From assembly GCF_016405855.1 (NCBI RefSeq), contig NZ_JAEFCA010000001.1, positions 904,107 to 968,106 on the forward strand: a DNA stretch of 64,000 bases. The letters run 5' to 3'. The notes beneath the pieces are model-generated. The model ran no database searches, was not told where the DNA came from, and saw nothing but the letters and a program-made list of their open reading frames with translations. Positions 54,863 to 62,665 of this stretch are shown here, in pieces. The stretch comes from Flavobacterium sp. IB48. GTDB taxonomy: Bacteria > Bacteroidota > Bacteroidia > Flavobacteriales > Flavobacteriaceae. The first letter of the stretch is position 1. Each line of letters opens with the position of its first letter. The position numbers and the translations under genes are program-made.

Positions 54863-55765
54863 ATGAAAAATGTTCTCGTAATTTATTATACCCAATCTGG
54901 ACAGTTGGAATCTATTGCAAAAAATATTGCAAAACCATTCCTAAATTCAGACGAAATAAACCTTACATTTCACGAAATACAATTAGAAAAACCGTTTCCA
55001 TTTCCTTGGAACAAAGAATCGTTTTTTGATGCCTTTCCAGAATCATTTTTACAGATTCCAACTGCATTAAAACCTGTTCCTGAGGAAATTTTAAATACAA
55101 AATTTGACTTGGTATTATTTCATTATCAAGTTTGGTATTTATCACCTTCTATTCCGATCAATTCATTTTTGAAAAGTGATGATGCCAAGAAAATTTTGAA
55201 CAATACACCTGTTATTACGATCAGCGGTTCAAGAAACATGTGGATTATGGCACAGGAAAAAATCAAAGTTTTGCTGCGAAAAGCAAATGGCAAATTGGTT
55301 GGAAATGTAGCTTTGGTAGATCGTGTTGGAAATCTAATCAGCGTTATTACAATTGTAGAATGGATGTTTTCTGGGGTTAAGAAAAAATATTTAGGTATTT
55401 TTCCGCTTCCTGGAGTTTCAGAAAAAGATATTCAAGAATCAAGTCAGTTTGGAGAAATCATGCTTGATTCTTTACAGCAAAATAATTTAGCCCAATTACA
55501 GCCAAAATTGGTCGATGCTGGGGCTGTAAAAATAAGTTCATATCTGGTAACGGTTGACAAAACGGCCAATAAAATTTTTAATAAATGGTCAAATATCATT
55601 TATAAAAATCAAAAAAACCGAAAACAGCTGCTTAAAGTATTTAATGTTTATTTATTCCTTGCGATATGGTTAATCTCACCAATAGTGTATATATTGCACC
55701 TTATTACCTATCCGCTTAAGTTAAAATCTATAAAAAAGGAAACTCAATATTATCAGGGAGTTTAG
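54863..55765 (+). CDS. darA: Dialkylresorcinol biosynthesis protein DarA
   Basis: 300 aa. N-terminal flavodoxin-like fold (VLVIYYTQSGQLESIAKNI, LVLFHYQVWYLSPSIP, TISGSRNMWIMAQ), then a C-terminal hydrophobic segment (about 265-290, YLFLAIWLISPIVYILHLI) that could tether it to the membrane. DarA converts the cyclohexanedione made by DarB into the aromatic 2,5-dialkylresorcinol. It lies 17 nt before darB. A TATTTTTG -7-like box at 54829-54836 hints at its own promoter. Confidence 0.85.
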   Translation: MKNVLVIYYTQSGQLESIAKNIAKPFLNSDEINLTFHEIQLEKPFPFPWNKESFFDAFPESFLQIPTALKPVPEEILNTKFDLVLFHYQVWYLSPSIPINSFLKSDDAKKILNNTPVITISGSRNMWIMAQEKIKVLLRKANGKLVGNVALVDRVGNLISVITIVEWMFSGVKKKYLGIFPLPGVSEKDIQESSQFGEIMLDSLQQNNLAQLQPKLVDAGAVKISSYLVTVDKTANKIFNKWSNIIYKNQKNRKQLLKVFNVYLFLAIWLISPIVYILHLITYPLKLKSIKKETQYYQGV

Positions 55766-55782
55766 AAGACGAAATTTAAATT

Positions 55783-56916
55783 ATGTTTGAAGTATATATT
55801 ACAAAAGCTGCAAAATATTTGCCAAACGAAGCCGTTTCAAATGACGAAATGGAAGCCTACTTAGGCCTTATCAATGATACTGCTTCTAAAGCAAGACGCA
55901 TTATTTTGCGCAATAATAAAATTACAAGCCGATATTACGCTGTTGACAAAGAAGGAAAAAGCACTCACAGCAATGCCGAATTAACCAAAAATGCCATTTT
56001 ACCGTTATTCGATGAAAATTTTACGCCTCAAGATGTAGAAGTACTTTCATGCGGGACCTCAACTCCCGACATTTTTCTGCCTTCGCACGCTGCGATGGTT
56101 CATGGTCTGTTAAAAAACAAATCGGTAGAATTAAACTCTTCAACAGGAGTTTGCTGTGCCGGAATGAACTCTCTTAAATTTGGTTTTCTTTCTATAAAAT
56201 CTGGAAATTCAAAAAACGCAATCTGTACAGGATCAGAAAAAGTTTCTACTTGGCTGAATGCTCAAAAATACAATCACGAGGCCGACAATTTAAAAAGCCT
56301 TGAAGAACAGCCAATTATTGCATTCAAAAAAGATTTCTTACGTTGGATGTTATCTGACGGTGCTGGAGCTTTTCTTTTGGAAAATAAACCAAGAGGACCA
56401 ATTTCACTTAAAATAGAATGGATGGAAGCTTTTTCGTATGCATACGAATTAGAAACTTGTATGTATGCTGGAGGAGATAAATTGGAAAATGGAGAAATTA
56501 AAGGCTGGAGCGATTATTCTCCAGAACAATGGTTGAATGAATCTGTTTTCTCAATCAAACAAGACGTTAAATTATTAGACGAATTTATCCTGTCAAAAGG
56601 TGCTGAAAGCATGAAAGACGCCATGGATAAAAACAATATTAAATCGGAAGATATTACGTATTTCATCCCTCACGTTTCTTCAAACTTTTTTGTTGAAGGA
56701 TTGAAAAAAGGATTAAACGAAAAAGGTATCGGAATGAGCGATGACAAATGGTTCATGAATCTTTCTCGAGTTGGAAATGTAGGCTCTGCTTCTATTTACT
56801 TGGCTCTTGAAGAATTAATGAATTCAGGAAATTTGAAAAAAGGAGATAAAATTTTATTATCTGTTCCAGAAAGCGGAAGATTCTCTTTCGCGTACGCCTA
56901 TTTAACTGTTTGTTAA
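55783..56916 (+). CDS. darB: Dialkylresorcinol ketosynthase DarB (KAS III-like)
   Basis: 377 aa, FabH-type thiolase fold. Active-site cysteine in SSTGVCCAGMNSLKFG (C125 by position), His and Asn equivalents in FIPHVSSNFFVEGL and NLSRVGNVGSASIYLALEE. DarB condenses a beta-ketoacyl thioester with an alpha,beta-unsaturated thioester to give a 1,3-cyclohexanedione. Together with DarA it makes the resorcinol half of flexirubin. Its stop codon overlaps the next ATG (TAATG). Confidence 0.9.
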   Translation: MFEVYITKAAKYLPNEAVSNDEMEAYLGLINDTASKARRIILRNNKITSRYYAVDKEGKSTHSNAELTKNAILPLFDENFTPQDVEVLSCGTSTPDIFLPSHAAMVHGLLKNKSVELNSSTGVCCAGMNSLKFGFLSIKSGNSKNAICTGSEKVSTWLNAQKYNHEADNLKSLEEQPIIAFKKDFLRWMLSDGAGAFLLENKPRGPISLKIEWMEAFSYAYELETCMYAGGDKLENGEIKGWSDYSPEQWLNESVFSIKQDVKLLDEFILSKGAESMKDAMDKNNIKSEDITYFIPHVSSNFFVEGLKKGLNEKGIGMSDDKWFMNLSRVGNVGSASIYLALEELMNSGNLKKGDKILLSVPESGRFSFAYAYLTVC

Positions 56917-57344
56917 TGGAAACAATGCTTTTAGAAAAAGAAATGGTAGAAAATTTACTGCCACAAAAGTTCCCTTTTGTGATGGTAGACGCTATGCATT
57001 CTTATTCTGAAACTTCTTTGGTTTCGGGTTTAGAAATTCAGCGCGAAAATATTTTTGTATCAGACGATATTTTTCTTGAAGCTGGATTAATAGAACATAT
57101 GGCACAATCTGTGGCATTGCATACAGGATACCAATATTTTTTGAAAAACGAAATTGCTCCAACAGGCTATATTGGTTCTATCAAAGAAATTGAAATTAAG
57201 AAACTTCCAAAGCTTAGCGATACTATTCAATCTGAAGTTACGATTCTGCAGGAATTTGCAGGAATCACTTTGGTTGACATTGTTACGACGTTAAATAATG
57301 AAGAAATTGCCCGAGGACAAATGAAAACCGTTTTGGCAAAATAA
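56916..57344 (+). CDS. Hotdog-fold 3-hydroxyacyl-ACP dehydratase-like protein (1)
   Basis: 142 aa from the ATG at 56916, which overlaps the darB stop; an in-frame TTG at 56910 is possible. FabZ-like hotdog: LLPQKFPFVMVDAMHSY at the start (the catalytic His of FabZ is not obvious; the equivalent position reads FPFVMVD), EAGLIEHMAQSVALHTGY in the central helix. It probably dehydrates 3-hydroxyacyl-ACP to build the polyene double bonds. Loss of the N-terminal His may mean a structural partner of the next hotdog gene. Confidence 0.75.
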   Translation: METMLLEKEMVENLLPQKFPFVMVDAMHSYSETSLVSGLEIQRENIFVSDDIFLEAGLIEHMAQSVALHTGYQYFLKNEIAPTGYIGSIKEIEIKKLPKLSDTIQSEVTILQEFAGITLVDIVTTLNNEEIARGQMKTVLAK

Positions 57345-57352
57345 AAACAATC

Positions 57353-57820
57353 ATGAAAGCAACTTCTGCAGTTGACATACAAAATTACTTACCACACCGA
57401 GCACCAATGCTTATGGTGGATTTGATTTTGGATATAGATGCCAACTTTGTAGAAACCATATTTTTGATAAAAGAAGACAATATTTTTGTTCAGAACAATG
57501 TTTTTAACGAAGCAGGTTTAATCGAAAATACCGCACAGACTTGTTCTGCAATTGTTGGAAAAAAATATTTTTTTGACGACAACGGAATCGAAAATGAAAA
57601 CGTAAATGTAATCGGATTCATCAGCGCTTTAAAAAGTGTAAAAATTCATGCACTGCCAAATGTTGGTGATACCATTATAACAAAAGCCAATTTGGTTTCA
57701 AAATTTGTCGGAGACGATTATACTTTATGTACGATGAGCTGTAAAAGTTTATTGGAAGACCAGATACTCTTAGAATGCGAAATTAACTTGTTTATTCAAA
57801 AGACGGTTTCAGTTGGATAA
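57353..57820 (+). CDS. Hotdog-fold 3-hydroxyacyl-ACP dehydratase (FabZ-like) (2)
   Basis: 155 aa. The N-terminal active-site His is present in YLPHRAPMLMVDLIL, and the acidic partner lies in FNEAGLIENTAQTCSA. Eight nt after the first hotdog gene, so the two may act as a heterodimer in which only this subunit has the His. Typical aryl polyene clusters carry paired dehydratases of this kind. Confidence 0.82.
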   Translation: MKATSAVDIQNYLPHRAPMLMVDLILDIDANFVETIFLIKEDNIFVQNNVFNEAGLIENTAQTCSAIVGKKYFFDDNGIENENVNVIGFISALKSVKIHALPNVGDTIITKANLVSKFVGDDYTLCTMSCKSLLEDQILLECEINLFIQKTVSVG

Positions 57821-58142
57821 TTTTAAAAAAATCATTTCACATTTAGGAATTCGAATCGGGATTTTATTGTCATTGTTTGGATTATTAGTTTTATACTGGA
57901 ACTTCATTTACGATCCTCACACGCTTTGCGATAAATATCAACATAGACATACAGATGCAGGTTTAGGAATGTTTGTTTTAGCATTATTCATCACTTTTTT
58001 TTTCTATTTTGGATTATTAATTGAAATACCTTTTTTAAGAAGAAAAGGAAATAAAAGTCTAGCTAATCTAAATCTTGTTTTTATACTACTTAGTGTCTTT
58101 GCAGTATTAGGTTGTATAGCCTTACTAAATTTAAATCGTTAA
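57813..58142 (+). CDS. Small membrane protein, unknown
   Basis: 109 aa with three predicted membrane segments (about 10-30, 50-70, 86-106: IGILLSLFGLLVLYW, MFVLALFITFFFYFGLLI, LVFILLSVFAVLGCIALL). The only usable start is TTG at 57813, overlapping the previous stop by 8 nt; no ATG comes before the second segment. No family recognised. Tight coupling to the hotdog genes argues for a role in the pigment pathway, perhaps a membrane anchor for the enzymes. Confidence 0.65.
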   Translation: MDNFKKIISHLGIRIGILLSLFGLLVLYWNFIYDPHTLCDKYQHRHTDAGLGMFVLALFITFFFYFGLLIEIPFLRRKGNKSLANLNLVFILLSVFAVLGCIALLNLNR

Positions 58143-58144
58143 TA

Positions 58145-58549
58145 ATGGAAAAAGATAAAGTACCTCAGGATCAAAGCAACTTAACGAAAAACAACGTTAA
58201 AGAACTTTTGTACGCAACTGATGAAAACGGCAATTATACCACAACATTAAGTACAGGCTGGGAACCTAAAACAATAGCGCTTTCAAATTCTATTGATGAA
58301 ATAAATGAACGAATTGCCGATGCTAAACAACAGGTTTTAAATGGCGAAGCAAGTCCGATTGTGTATTTTATGGAAGCCAATAAAATGGATCTTAACATAT
58401 TATCCAGTTATGTTGGATTTTGGAAATGGCGCGTAAAAGGACATTTTAAGCCAAGCGTTTTCACCAAATTAAACGATAAAATCCTGAAAAAATATGCTGA
58501 TACTTTTGGAGTATCAATCGAAGAATTAAAAAACAGCATTACCAAATAA
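58145..58549 (+). CDS. HTH-like small protein, unknown
   Basis: 134 aa from the ATG at 58145 (MEKDKVPQDQ), two bases after the preceding stop. N-terminal half acidic and variable. Residues about 75-134 look like a lambda-repressor type helical bundle: SPIVYFMEANKMDLNILSSYVG followed by KLNDKILKKYADTFGVSIEELKNS, the last part very like the end of XRE domains (quoted in fragments). It could be a pathway regulator or a protein that merely shares the fold. The BtrH-like gene starts right after its stop. Confidence 0.65.
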   Translation: MEKDKVPQDQSNLTKNNVKELLYATDENGNYTTTLSTGWEPKTIALSNSIDEINERIADAKQQVLNGEASPIVYFMEANKMDLNILSSYVGFWKWRVKGHFKPSVFTKLNDKILKKYADTFGVSIEELKNSITK

Positions 58550-59548
58550 ATGGAATTAACTTTCACACATCATCAGTCTGCTCATTGCGAGAATGGAGTA
58601 GCGTCGAATCTGCTAAAAAATAGCGGACTAAACATTAGCGAACCGATGGTTTTTGGTATTGGCTCTGGATTGTTTTTTGTATATCTGCCTTTTATAAAAG
58701 TAAATCATGCACCAGCAATCAGTTATAGAACTTTGCCTGGACAGATTTTTAATAAAGTGGCCAACCGATTAAATTTAAAAATAAAAAGACAAAAATTTTC
58801 TTCTATAGCAAATGCGAATAAAGCGTTAGACGAAAATTTAAAAAATAATATTCCAACCGGATTACAAGTTGGTGTATACAATTTAAGTTATTTCCCAGAC
58901 GAATATCGTTTTCATTTCAACGCGCACAATTTAGTCGTTTACGGAAAAACCGAAACCGAGTATTTAGTGAGCGATCCAGTAATGGAAACCGTTACGACCT
59001 TAACTTATGAAGACATGAATAAAGTACGTTTTGCCAAAGGAGCTTTTGCACCTCGCGGACAAATGTACTATCCTATTCAGATTCCAAAAGATGTTGATTT
59101 AAAAAGCGCCATCATAAAAGGAATCAAAAATACATGTAGAGATATGCTTGCGCCAATGCCAATTGTTGGTGTTCGCGGCATTAAAATGGTTTCTCGCCAG
59201 ATTCGTAAATGGCCTAAAAAGCATGGAGTCAGAAAAGCCAATCATTACCTGGCTCAAATGGTTCGTATGCAGGAAGAAATTGGAACTGGAGGCGGTGGTT
59301 TCCGTTTTATTTATGCGGCATTTTTACAGGAAGCTTCGGTTATTTTGGGTAACGAAGAACTGAAAGAACTTTCTAAAGAAATGACACAAATTGGAGATTC
59401 ATGGCGTGATTTTGCTGTTGAAGCTTCAAGAATTTACAAAAATAGAAGCGCCAAAGATGACGCCTACAACACTATTGCCGATGAACTTTTGGACATTGCC
59501 AATAGAGAAGAAATCTTTTTCAAAAAACTAAAAAAAGCGATCAGCTAA
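58550..59548 (+). CDS. BtrH-like putative acyltransferase
   Basis: 332 aa. The N-terminal domain (about 1-150) matches the BtrH_N pattern: Cys13 in HHQSAHCENGVASNLL, a later His in FHFNAHNLVVYGK and DP in EYLVSDPVME, together a papain-like Cys-His-Asp set. The C-terminal half (about 180-330) is helical with IGTGGGGFRFIYAAFLQEA. BtrH of the butirosin pathway moves an acyl group from an ACP onto an aminoglycoside. By analogy this enzyme could join the aryl polyene acyl-ACP to the dialkylresorcinol hydroxyl. That is inference. Starts directly after the previous TAA. Confidence 0.72.
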   Translation: MELTFTHHQSAHCENGVASNLLKNSGLNISEPMVFGIGSGLFFVYLPFIKVNHAPAISYRTLPGQIFNKVANRLNLKIKRQKFSSIANANKALDENLKNNIPTGLQVGVYNLSYFPDEYRFHFNAHNLVVYGKTETEYLVSDPVMETVTTLTYEDMNKVRFAKGAFAPRGQMYYPIQIPKDVDLKSAIIKGIKNTCRDMLAPMPIVGVRGIKMVSRQIRKWPKKHGVRKANHYLAQMVRMQEEIGTGGGGFRFIYAAFLQEASVILGNEELKELSKEMTQIGDSWRDFAVEASRIYKNRSAKDDAYNTIADELLDIANREEIFFKKLKKAIS

Positions 59549-59557
59549 AACACTATT

Positions 59558-60310
59558 TTGCAATCTATCATTCAAATAGAATCCCTTTCGAAAAAGTACA
59601 AAAATGCAGAAATGTATTCTTTGAACAATGTTTCGCTAAATATAAATGAAGGCCAGATTTTTGGTTTACTTGGCCCAAATGGTGCTGGGAAAACAACCTT
59701 AATCTCCATGCTTTGCGGATTGGTAAAACCAACTTCTGGACATTTTACGATTGATGGTTTAGACTATCAGCATCATGCTTCAAAAATTAAAAAAATCATA
59801 GGCGTTGTTCCACAAGAATATGCTTTGTATCCGACTTTGACTGCTAGAGAAAATCTGCTCTATTTTGGAAGTATGTACGGTTTAAAAGGTTCTGATTTAA
59901 AGGATAAAGTAATAGAAACGCTTGATCTTTTAGGTTTATTGAAATTTGCCGATAAACAAGTTCAAACTTTTTCGGGCGGAATGAAACGCCGTGTCAACCT
60001 GATTGCCGGAATTCTTCATAATCCGAAAGTTTTGTTTTTGGATGAGCCAACAGTTGGTGTCGATGTGCATTCTAAAACTGCCATTATCGATTATTTGAAA
60101 GTGTTGAACCAAAACGGAACAACCATTATTTATACTTCGCATCATTTGGCTGAAGCCGAAGATTTCTGTTCTCAAATTGCGATTTTAGATCAAGGACAGA
60201 TTTACGCACAAGCAACTCCGTCAGCATTAATTGAATCTACAAAAGATGCTCGAAATCTCGAAGATGTTTTTATTTCATTAACTGGTAAAGCGTTGAGAGA
60301 TGATATATAA
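59558..60310 (+). CDS. ABC transporter ATP-binding protein
   Basis: 250 aa, starting at TTG 59558 because no ATG precedes the first beta strand. Walker A GLLGPNGAGKTTLISML, Q-loop VVPQEYALYPTLTA, signature TFSGGMKRRVNLI, Walker B VLFLDEPTVGVD and H-switch YTSHHLAEA are all intact. Drug-exporter (DrrA-like) type. Overlaps the permease gene by 11 nt. Probable job: moving flexirubin or a precursor across the inner membrane. Confidence 0.93.
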   Translation: MQSIIQIESLSKKYKNAEMYSLNNVSLNINEGQIFGLLGPNGAGKTTLISMLCGLVKPTSGHFTIDGLDYQHHASKIKKIIGVVPQEYALYPTLTARENLLYFGSMYGLKGSDLKDKVIETLDLLGLLKFADKQVQTFSGGMKRRVNLIAGILHNPKVLFLDEPTVGVDVHSKTAIIDYLKVLNQNGTTIIYTSHHLAEAEDFCSQIAILDQGQIYAQATPSALIESTKDARNLEDVFISLTGKALRDDI

Positions 60311-61583
60311 AATTTGGATGTCGGTAGTAAAAGAATTTCTTTTGCTAAAAAGAGATTTAGGTGGATTGATTATTTTATTTATCATGCCTTTGGTTTTGGT
60401 AATTGCCGTAACCTTAATTCAAGACAGCACTTTTAAAGCCGTAACCGATTCTAAACTTCAGATTCTTTTGGTCGATAAAGACCACGGTTCTGTTTCTAAA
60501 ACCGTTTTTGAAAATTTAGAAAAAAGCAAATACTTTACCGTTGTAACCCAACTTGACAATAAACCGATTACCGAAGAAATTGCCAAAGAAAATGTCTACA
60601 AAGGAAAATTTCAATTGGCGATTGTAATTCCAGAAAACTTAAGTTCCGACTTACAGGAAAAAGTAAATCAGAATGTAGAGAAAATCGTGAGCAATTTAGG
60701 TTTGACCGATAGTACAACGGCTGCCGAACCTCAGCGAGTTATTAAAGAAAAAGAAGTAAAACTGTATTTTGATCCAGCGGTTCAGATGAGTTTCAAAAAT
60801 GCTGTCATGAGTTCAATCGACAAAATGATTTCGCAGATTGAAACCAAATCGATTTACAGCACTTTCCAAAAACAATTAGGAGAAGAAACCATCGATTTTG
60901 AACAAAAGAACTTTATTACTTTCAAAGAAATAATTCCGAGAATCAACAACAAAGAAGTTCGTCCAAATTCCGTTCAGCATAATGTTCCGGCGTGGACGCT
61001 TTTTGCAATCTTTTTTATTGTCATTCCGTTATCTATCAATATTGTAAAAGAAAAATCACAGGGAACTTTTGTTCGATTAAGAACCAATCCTGTTTCTAAT
61101 CTGGTTGTTGTTATCGGAAAAACCATTACCTACTCGATCATTTGCATGATTCAGTTTTATATGATGGTTGCCGTTGCAGTATTCCTATTTCCATCAATCG
61201 GATTGCCTTCTTTAAATATCGAAGGTCATTTTGCATTGACAAGTGTTGTAGCATTATTTTCAGGTTTTGCAGCAATCGGCTTCGGAATCTTATTAGGAAC
61301 TGTAGCCAGCACACAAGAACAATCTGCTCCTTTTGGTGCTACAAGTGTGATCATTTTAGCAGCAATTGGTGGTGTTTGGGTTCCTGTTTTTGCTATGCCA
61401 AAAATCATGCAATATATCGCAAAATCATCTCCAATGAACTGGGGATTAGAGGCTTTTTACGATGTATTACTTAGAAACGTTTCTTTCGTCGAAATCATAC
61501 CAAGAATAAGTTTATTATTTTTGTTTTTCATTATTACCACTTCCATCGCATTATTTTATGATAAAAAGAAAAGAGCAGTTTAA
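60300..61583 (+). CDS. ABC-2 type transporter permease
   Basis: 427 aa. One N-terminal membrane helix (about 20-40, GGLIILFIMPLVLVIAVTLI), a large extracytoplasmic domain (about 45-225), then five C-terminal helices including AWTLFAIFFIVIPLSINIV and SVIILAAIGGVWVPVFAMP. This is the YhhJ/YbhR-like exporter layout, working with the ATPase encoded just before. Its 3' end overlaps the thioesterase gene by 26 nt. Confidence 0.9.
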   Translation: MIYKIWMSVVKEFLLLKRDLGGLIILFIMPLVLVIAVTLIQDSTFKAVTDSKLQILLVDKDHGSVSKTVFENLEKSKYFTVVTQLDNKPITEEIAKENVYKGKFQLAIVIPENLSSDLQEKVNQNVEKIVSNLGLTDSTTAAEPQRVIKEKEVKLYFDPAVQMSFKNAVMSSIDKMISQIETKSIYSTFQKQLGEETIDFEQKNFITFKEIIPRINNKEVRPNSVQHNVPAWTLFAIFFIVIPLSINIVKEKSQGTFVRLRTNPVSNLVVVIGKTITYSIICMIQFYMMVAVAVFLFPSIGLPSLNIEGHFALTSVVALFSGFAAIGFGILLGTVASTQEQSAPFGATSVIILAAIGGVWVPVFAMPKIMQYIAKSSPMNWGLEAFYDVLLRNVSFVEIIPRISLLFLFFIITTSIALFYDKKKRAV

Positions 61584-62007
61584 AGAAGCTACAGATCTAA
61601 CCGTTTCACACGAAATCAGGATTCGTTTTAACGAAACTGATCCGCTTGGAATCGTTTGGCATGGCAATTATATTACTTATTTCGAAGATGGACGTGAAGC
61701 ATTTGGGCGTCAGCACGGACTTACGTATCTGGATATTGCCAAAACGGGTTACACCACGCCAATTGTAAAATCGACTTGCGAACATAAATTGTCTTTGCGT
61801 TATGGTGATGTGGTAACAATTGAAACAACTGTTGTTGATACTCCCGCAGCCAAAATGATCTACCGTTTTAAAATTATTGATGATAAAGGAGAAGTGGCTT
61901 GTACAGGAGAAACTACTCAGGTTTTTTTAGATGCAGCAGGAAATTTAATGCTGACAAATCCGCCTTTTTATGAGGAATGGAAACGAAAAGTTGGGTTGTT
62001 GAAATAG
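61558..62007 (+). CDS. Acyl-CoA/acyl-ACP thioesterase, 4HBT hotdog family
   Basis: 149 aa. The 4-hydroxybenzoyl-CoA thioesterase motif appears as RFNETDPLGIVWHGNYITYFEDGRE with the catalytic Asp in TDPLG (quoted in part). Hydrolyses acyl thioesters. In the pigment cluster it could release a finished chain or proofread stalled intermediates. The start codon lies inside the permease gene (26-nt overlap). Confidence 0.88.
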   Translation: MIKRKEQFKEATDLTVSHEIRIRFNETDPLGIVWHGNYITYFEDGREAFGRQHGLTYLDIAKTGYTTPIVKSTCEHKLSLRYGDVVTIETTVVDTPAAKMIYRFKIIDDKGEVACTGETTQVFLDAAGNLMLTNPPFYEEWKRKVGLLK

Positions 62008-62014
62008 AACACGG

Positions 62015-62037
62015 ATTGCACTAATTTTCACGAATTA
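62015..62037. repeat. 23-nt dispersed repeat, copy a
   Basis: Begins ATTGCACTAATTTTCACG. An identical copy lies at 63808-63830 and a copy with one mismatch at 23345-23367. It is one arm of the CACGAATT palindrome family. Confidence 0.7.
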
Positions 62038-62063
62038 AAAATAAAATAATCTAAATCTATTTC

Positions 62064-62090
62064 TTGCAAGGTTTCCAAAACCTTGTAGGC
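62064..62090. repeat. Short palindrome CAAGGTTT/AAACCTTG, copy a
   Basis: CAAGGTTT (62067-62074) pairs with AAACCTTG (62078-62085), followed by TAGG. A similar palindrome lies at 62626-62648, on the other side of two small ORFs. Confidence 0.6.
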
Positions 62091-62110
62091 ATCCATAATA
62101 TCGAATAAAG

Positions 62111-62254
62111 ATGACACAACAAATCTTATTTGTACTAGTAGTATTAATAGGTGCGTTTTATTCTAGAAAACATGGTAATAAAGCGAAGTCCGATATTGAG
62201 AAGTTTGAAAAAATAAAGCTGACATGGAATATGAAAAGAAGTTTGATTATTTAA
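62111..62254 (+). CDS. Small single-span membrane protein, hypothetical
   Basis: 47 aa. One hydrophobic N-terminal segment (QQILFVLVVLIGAFY) then a basic tail (SRKHGNKAKSDIEKFEKIKL). It overlaps the start of the next small ORF by 31 nt in another frame. No family recognised. It is plausible as a gene because of the clean membrane segment followed by charged residues, but short enough to be chance. Confidence 0.35.
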   Translation: MTQQILFVLVVLIGAFYSRKHGNKAKSDIEKFEKIKLTWNMKRSLII

Positions 62255-62553
62255 ATCGAAATGTTTTCTTTGATCTTGAAAACAAAAATTCAGGATTCGA
62301 TTCTGAATCTATAAAGTATTTTTTGGAAGAAGATTTTAAAATAGTATTAGATAGAGTTGAGAGTTTAAATCTTGGAATTAGTGGTATCGAACCCTGGTTT
62401 GATGAAGAATTTTATGATGTAATTGTTGTAGAAGATTATGGTAATAATCCTTTTGATTCTAATTGGTATAAAAACGCATTCGAAAATTTTAAAAAAGAAA
62501 AGAAAAATCTTCTCTATGCGGCTAGTTATGTTGTACCACTTGACTTATTATAG
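62224..62553 (+). CDS. Hypothetical acidic protein
   Basis: 109 aa, rich in Asp, Glu, Phe and Tyr (FDYLNRNVFFDLENKNSGFD, WFDEEFYDVIVVEDYG). No signal peptide, no membrane segment, no recognised motif. The acidic, aromatic composition recalls small immunity proteins, but there is no toxin gene nearby. With the 47-aa ORF it lies between two copies of a short palindrome inside the pigment cluster, and seems foreign to it. Confidence 0.55.
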   Translation: MEYEKKFDYLNRNVFFDLENKNSGFDSESIKYFLEEDFKIVLDRVESLNLGISGIEPWFDEEFYDVIVVEDYGNNPFDSNWYKNAFENFKKEKKNLLYAASYVVPLDLL

Positions 62554-62625
62554 AGAATTGTCATCAACTAACAGCTTAAAATCTGCATAGAATTAAATAA
62601 AAAGCTTAAAATAAAACATACCTAA

Positions 62626-62648
62626 TAAGGTTTTAAAAACCTTGCAGG
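62626..62648. repeat. Short palindrome AAGGTTTT/AAAACCTT, copy b
   Basis: AAGGTTTT followed by AAAACCTTGCAGG. Matches the palindrome at 62064-62090. It includes the TTG at 62642 that would otherwise extend the ketosynthase frame. Confidence 0.6.
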
Positions 62649-62665
62649 AGAAATCGAAATTTAAA

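Noticed and set aside
61142..61474. 110-aa plus-strand frame
   Set aside because: Out-of-frame shadow inside the ABC permease gene; Cys/Ser/Arg-rich.
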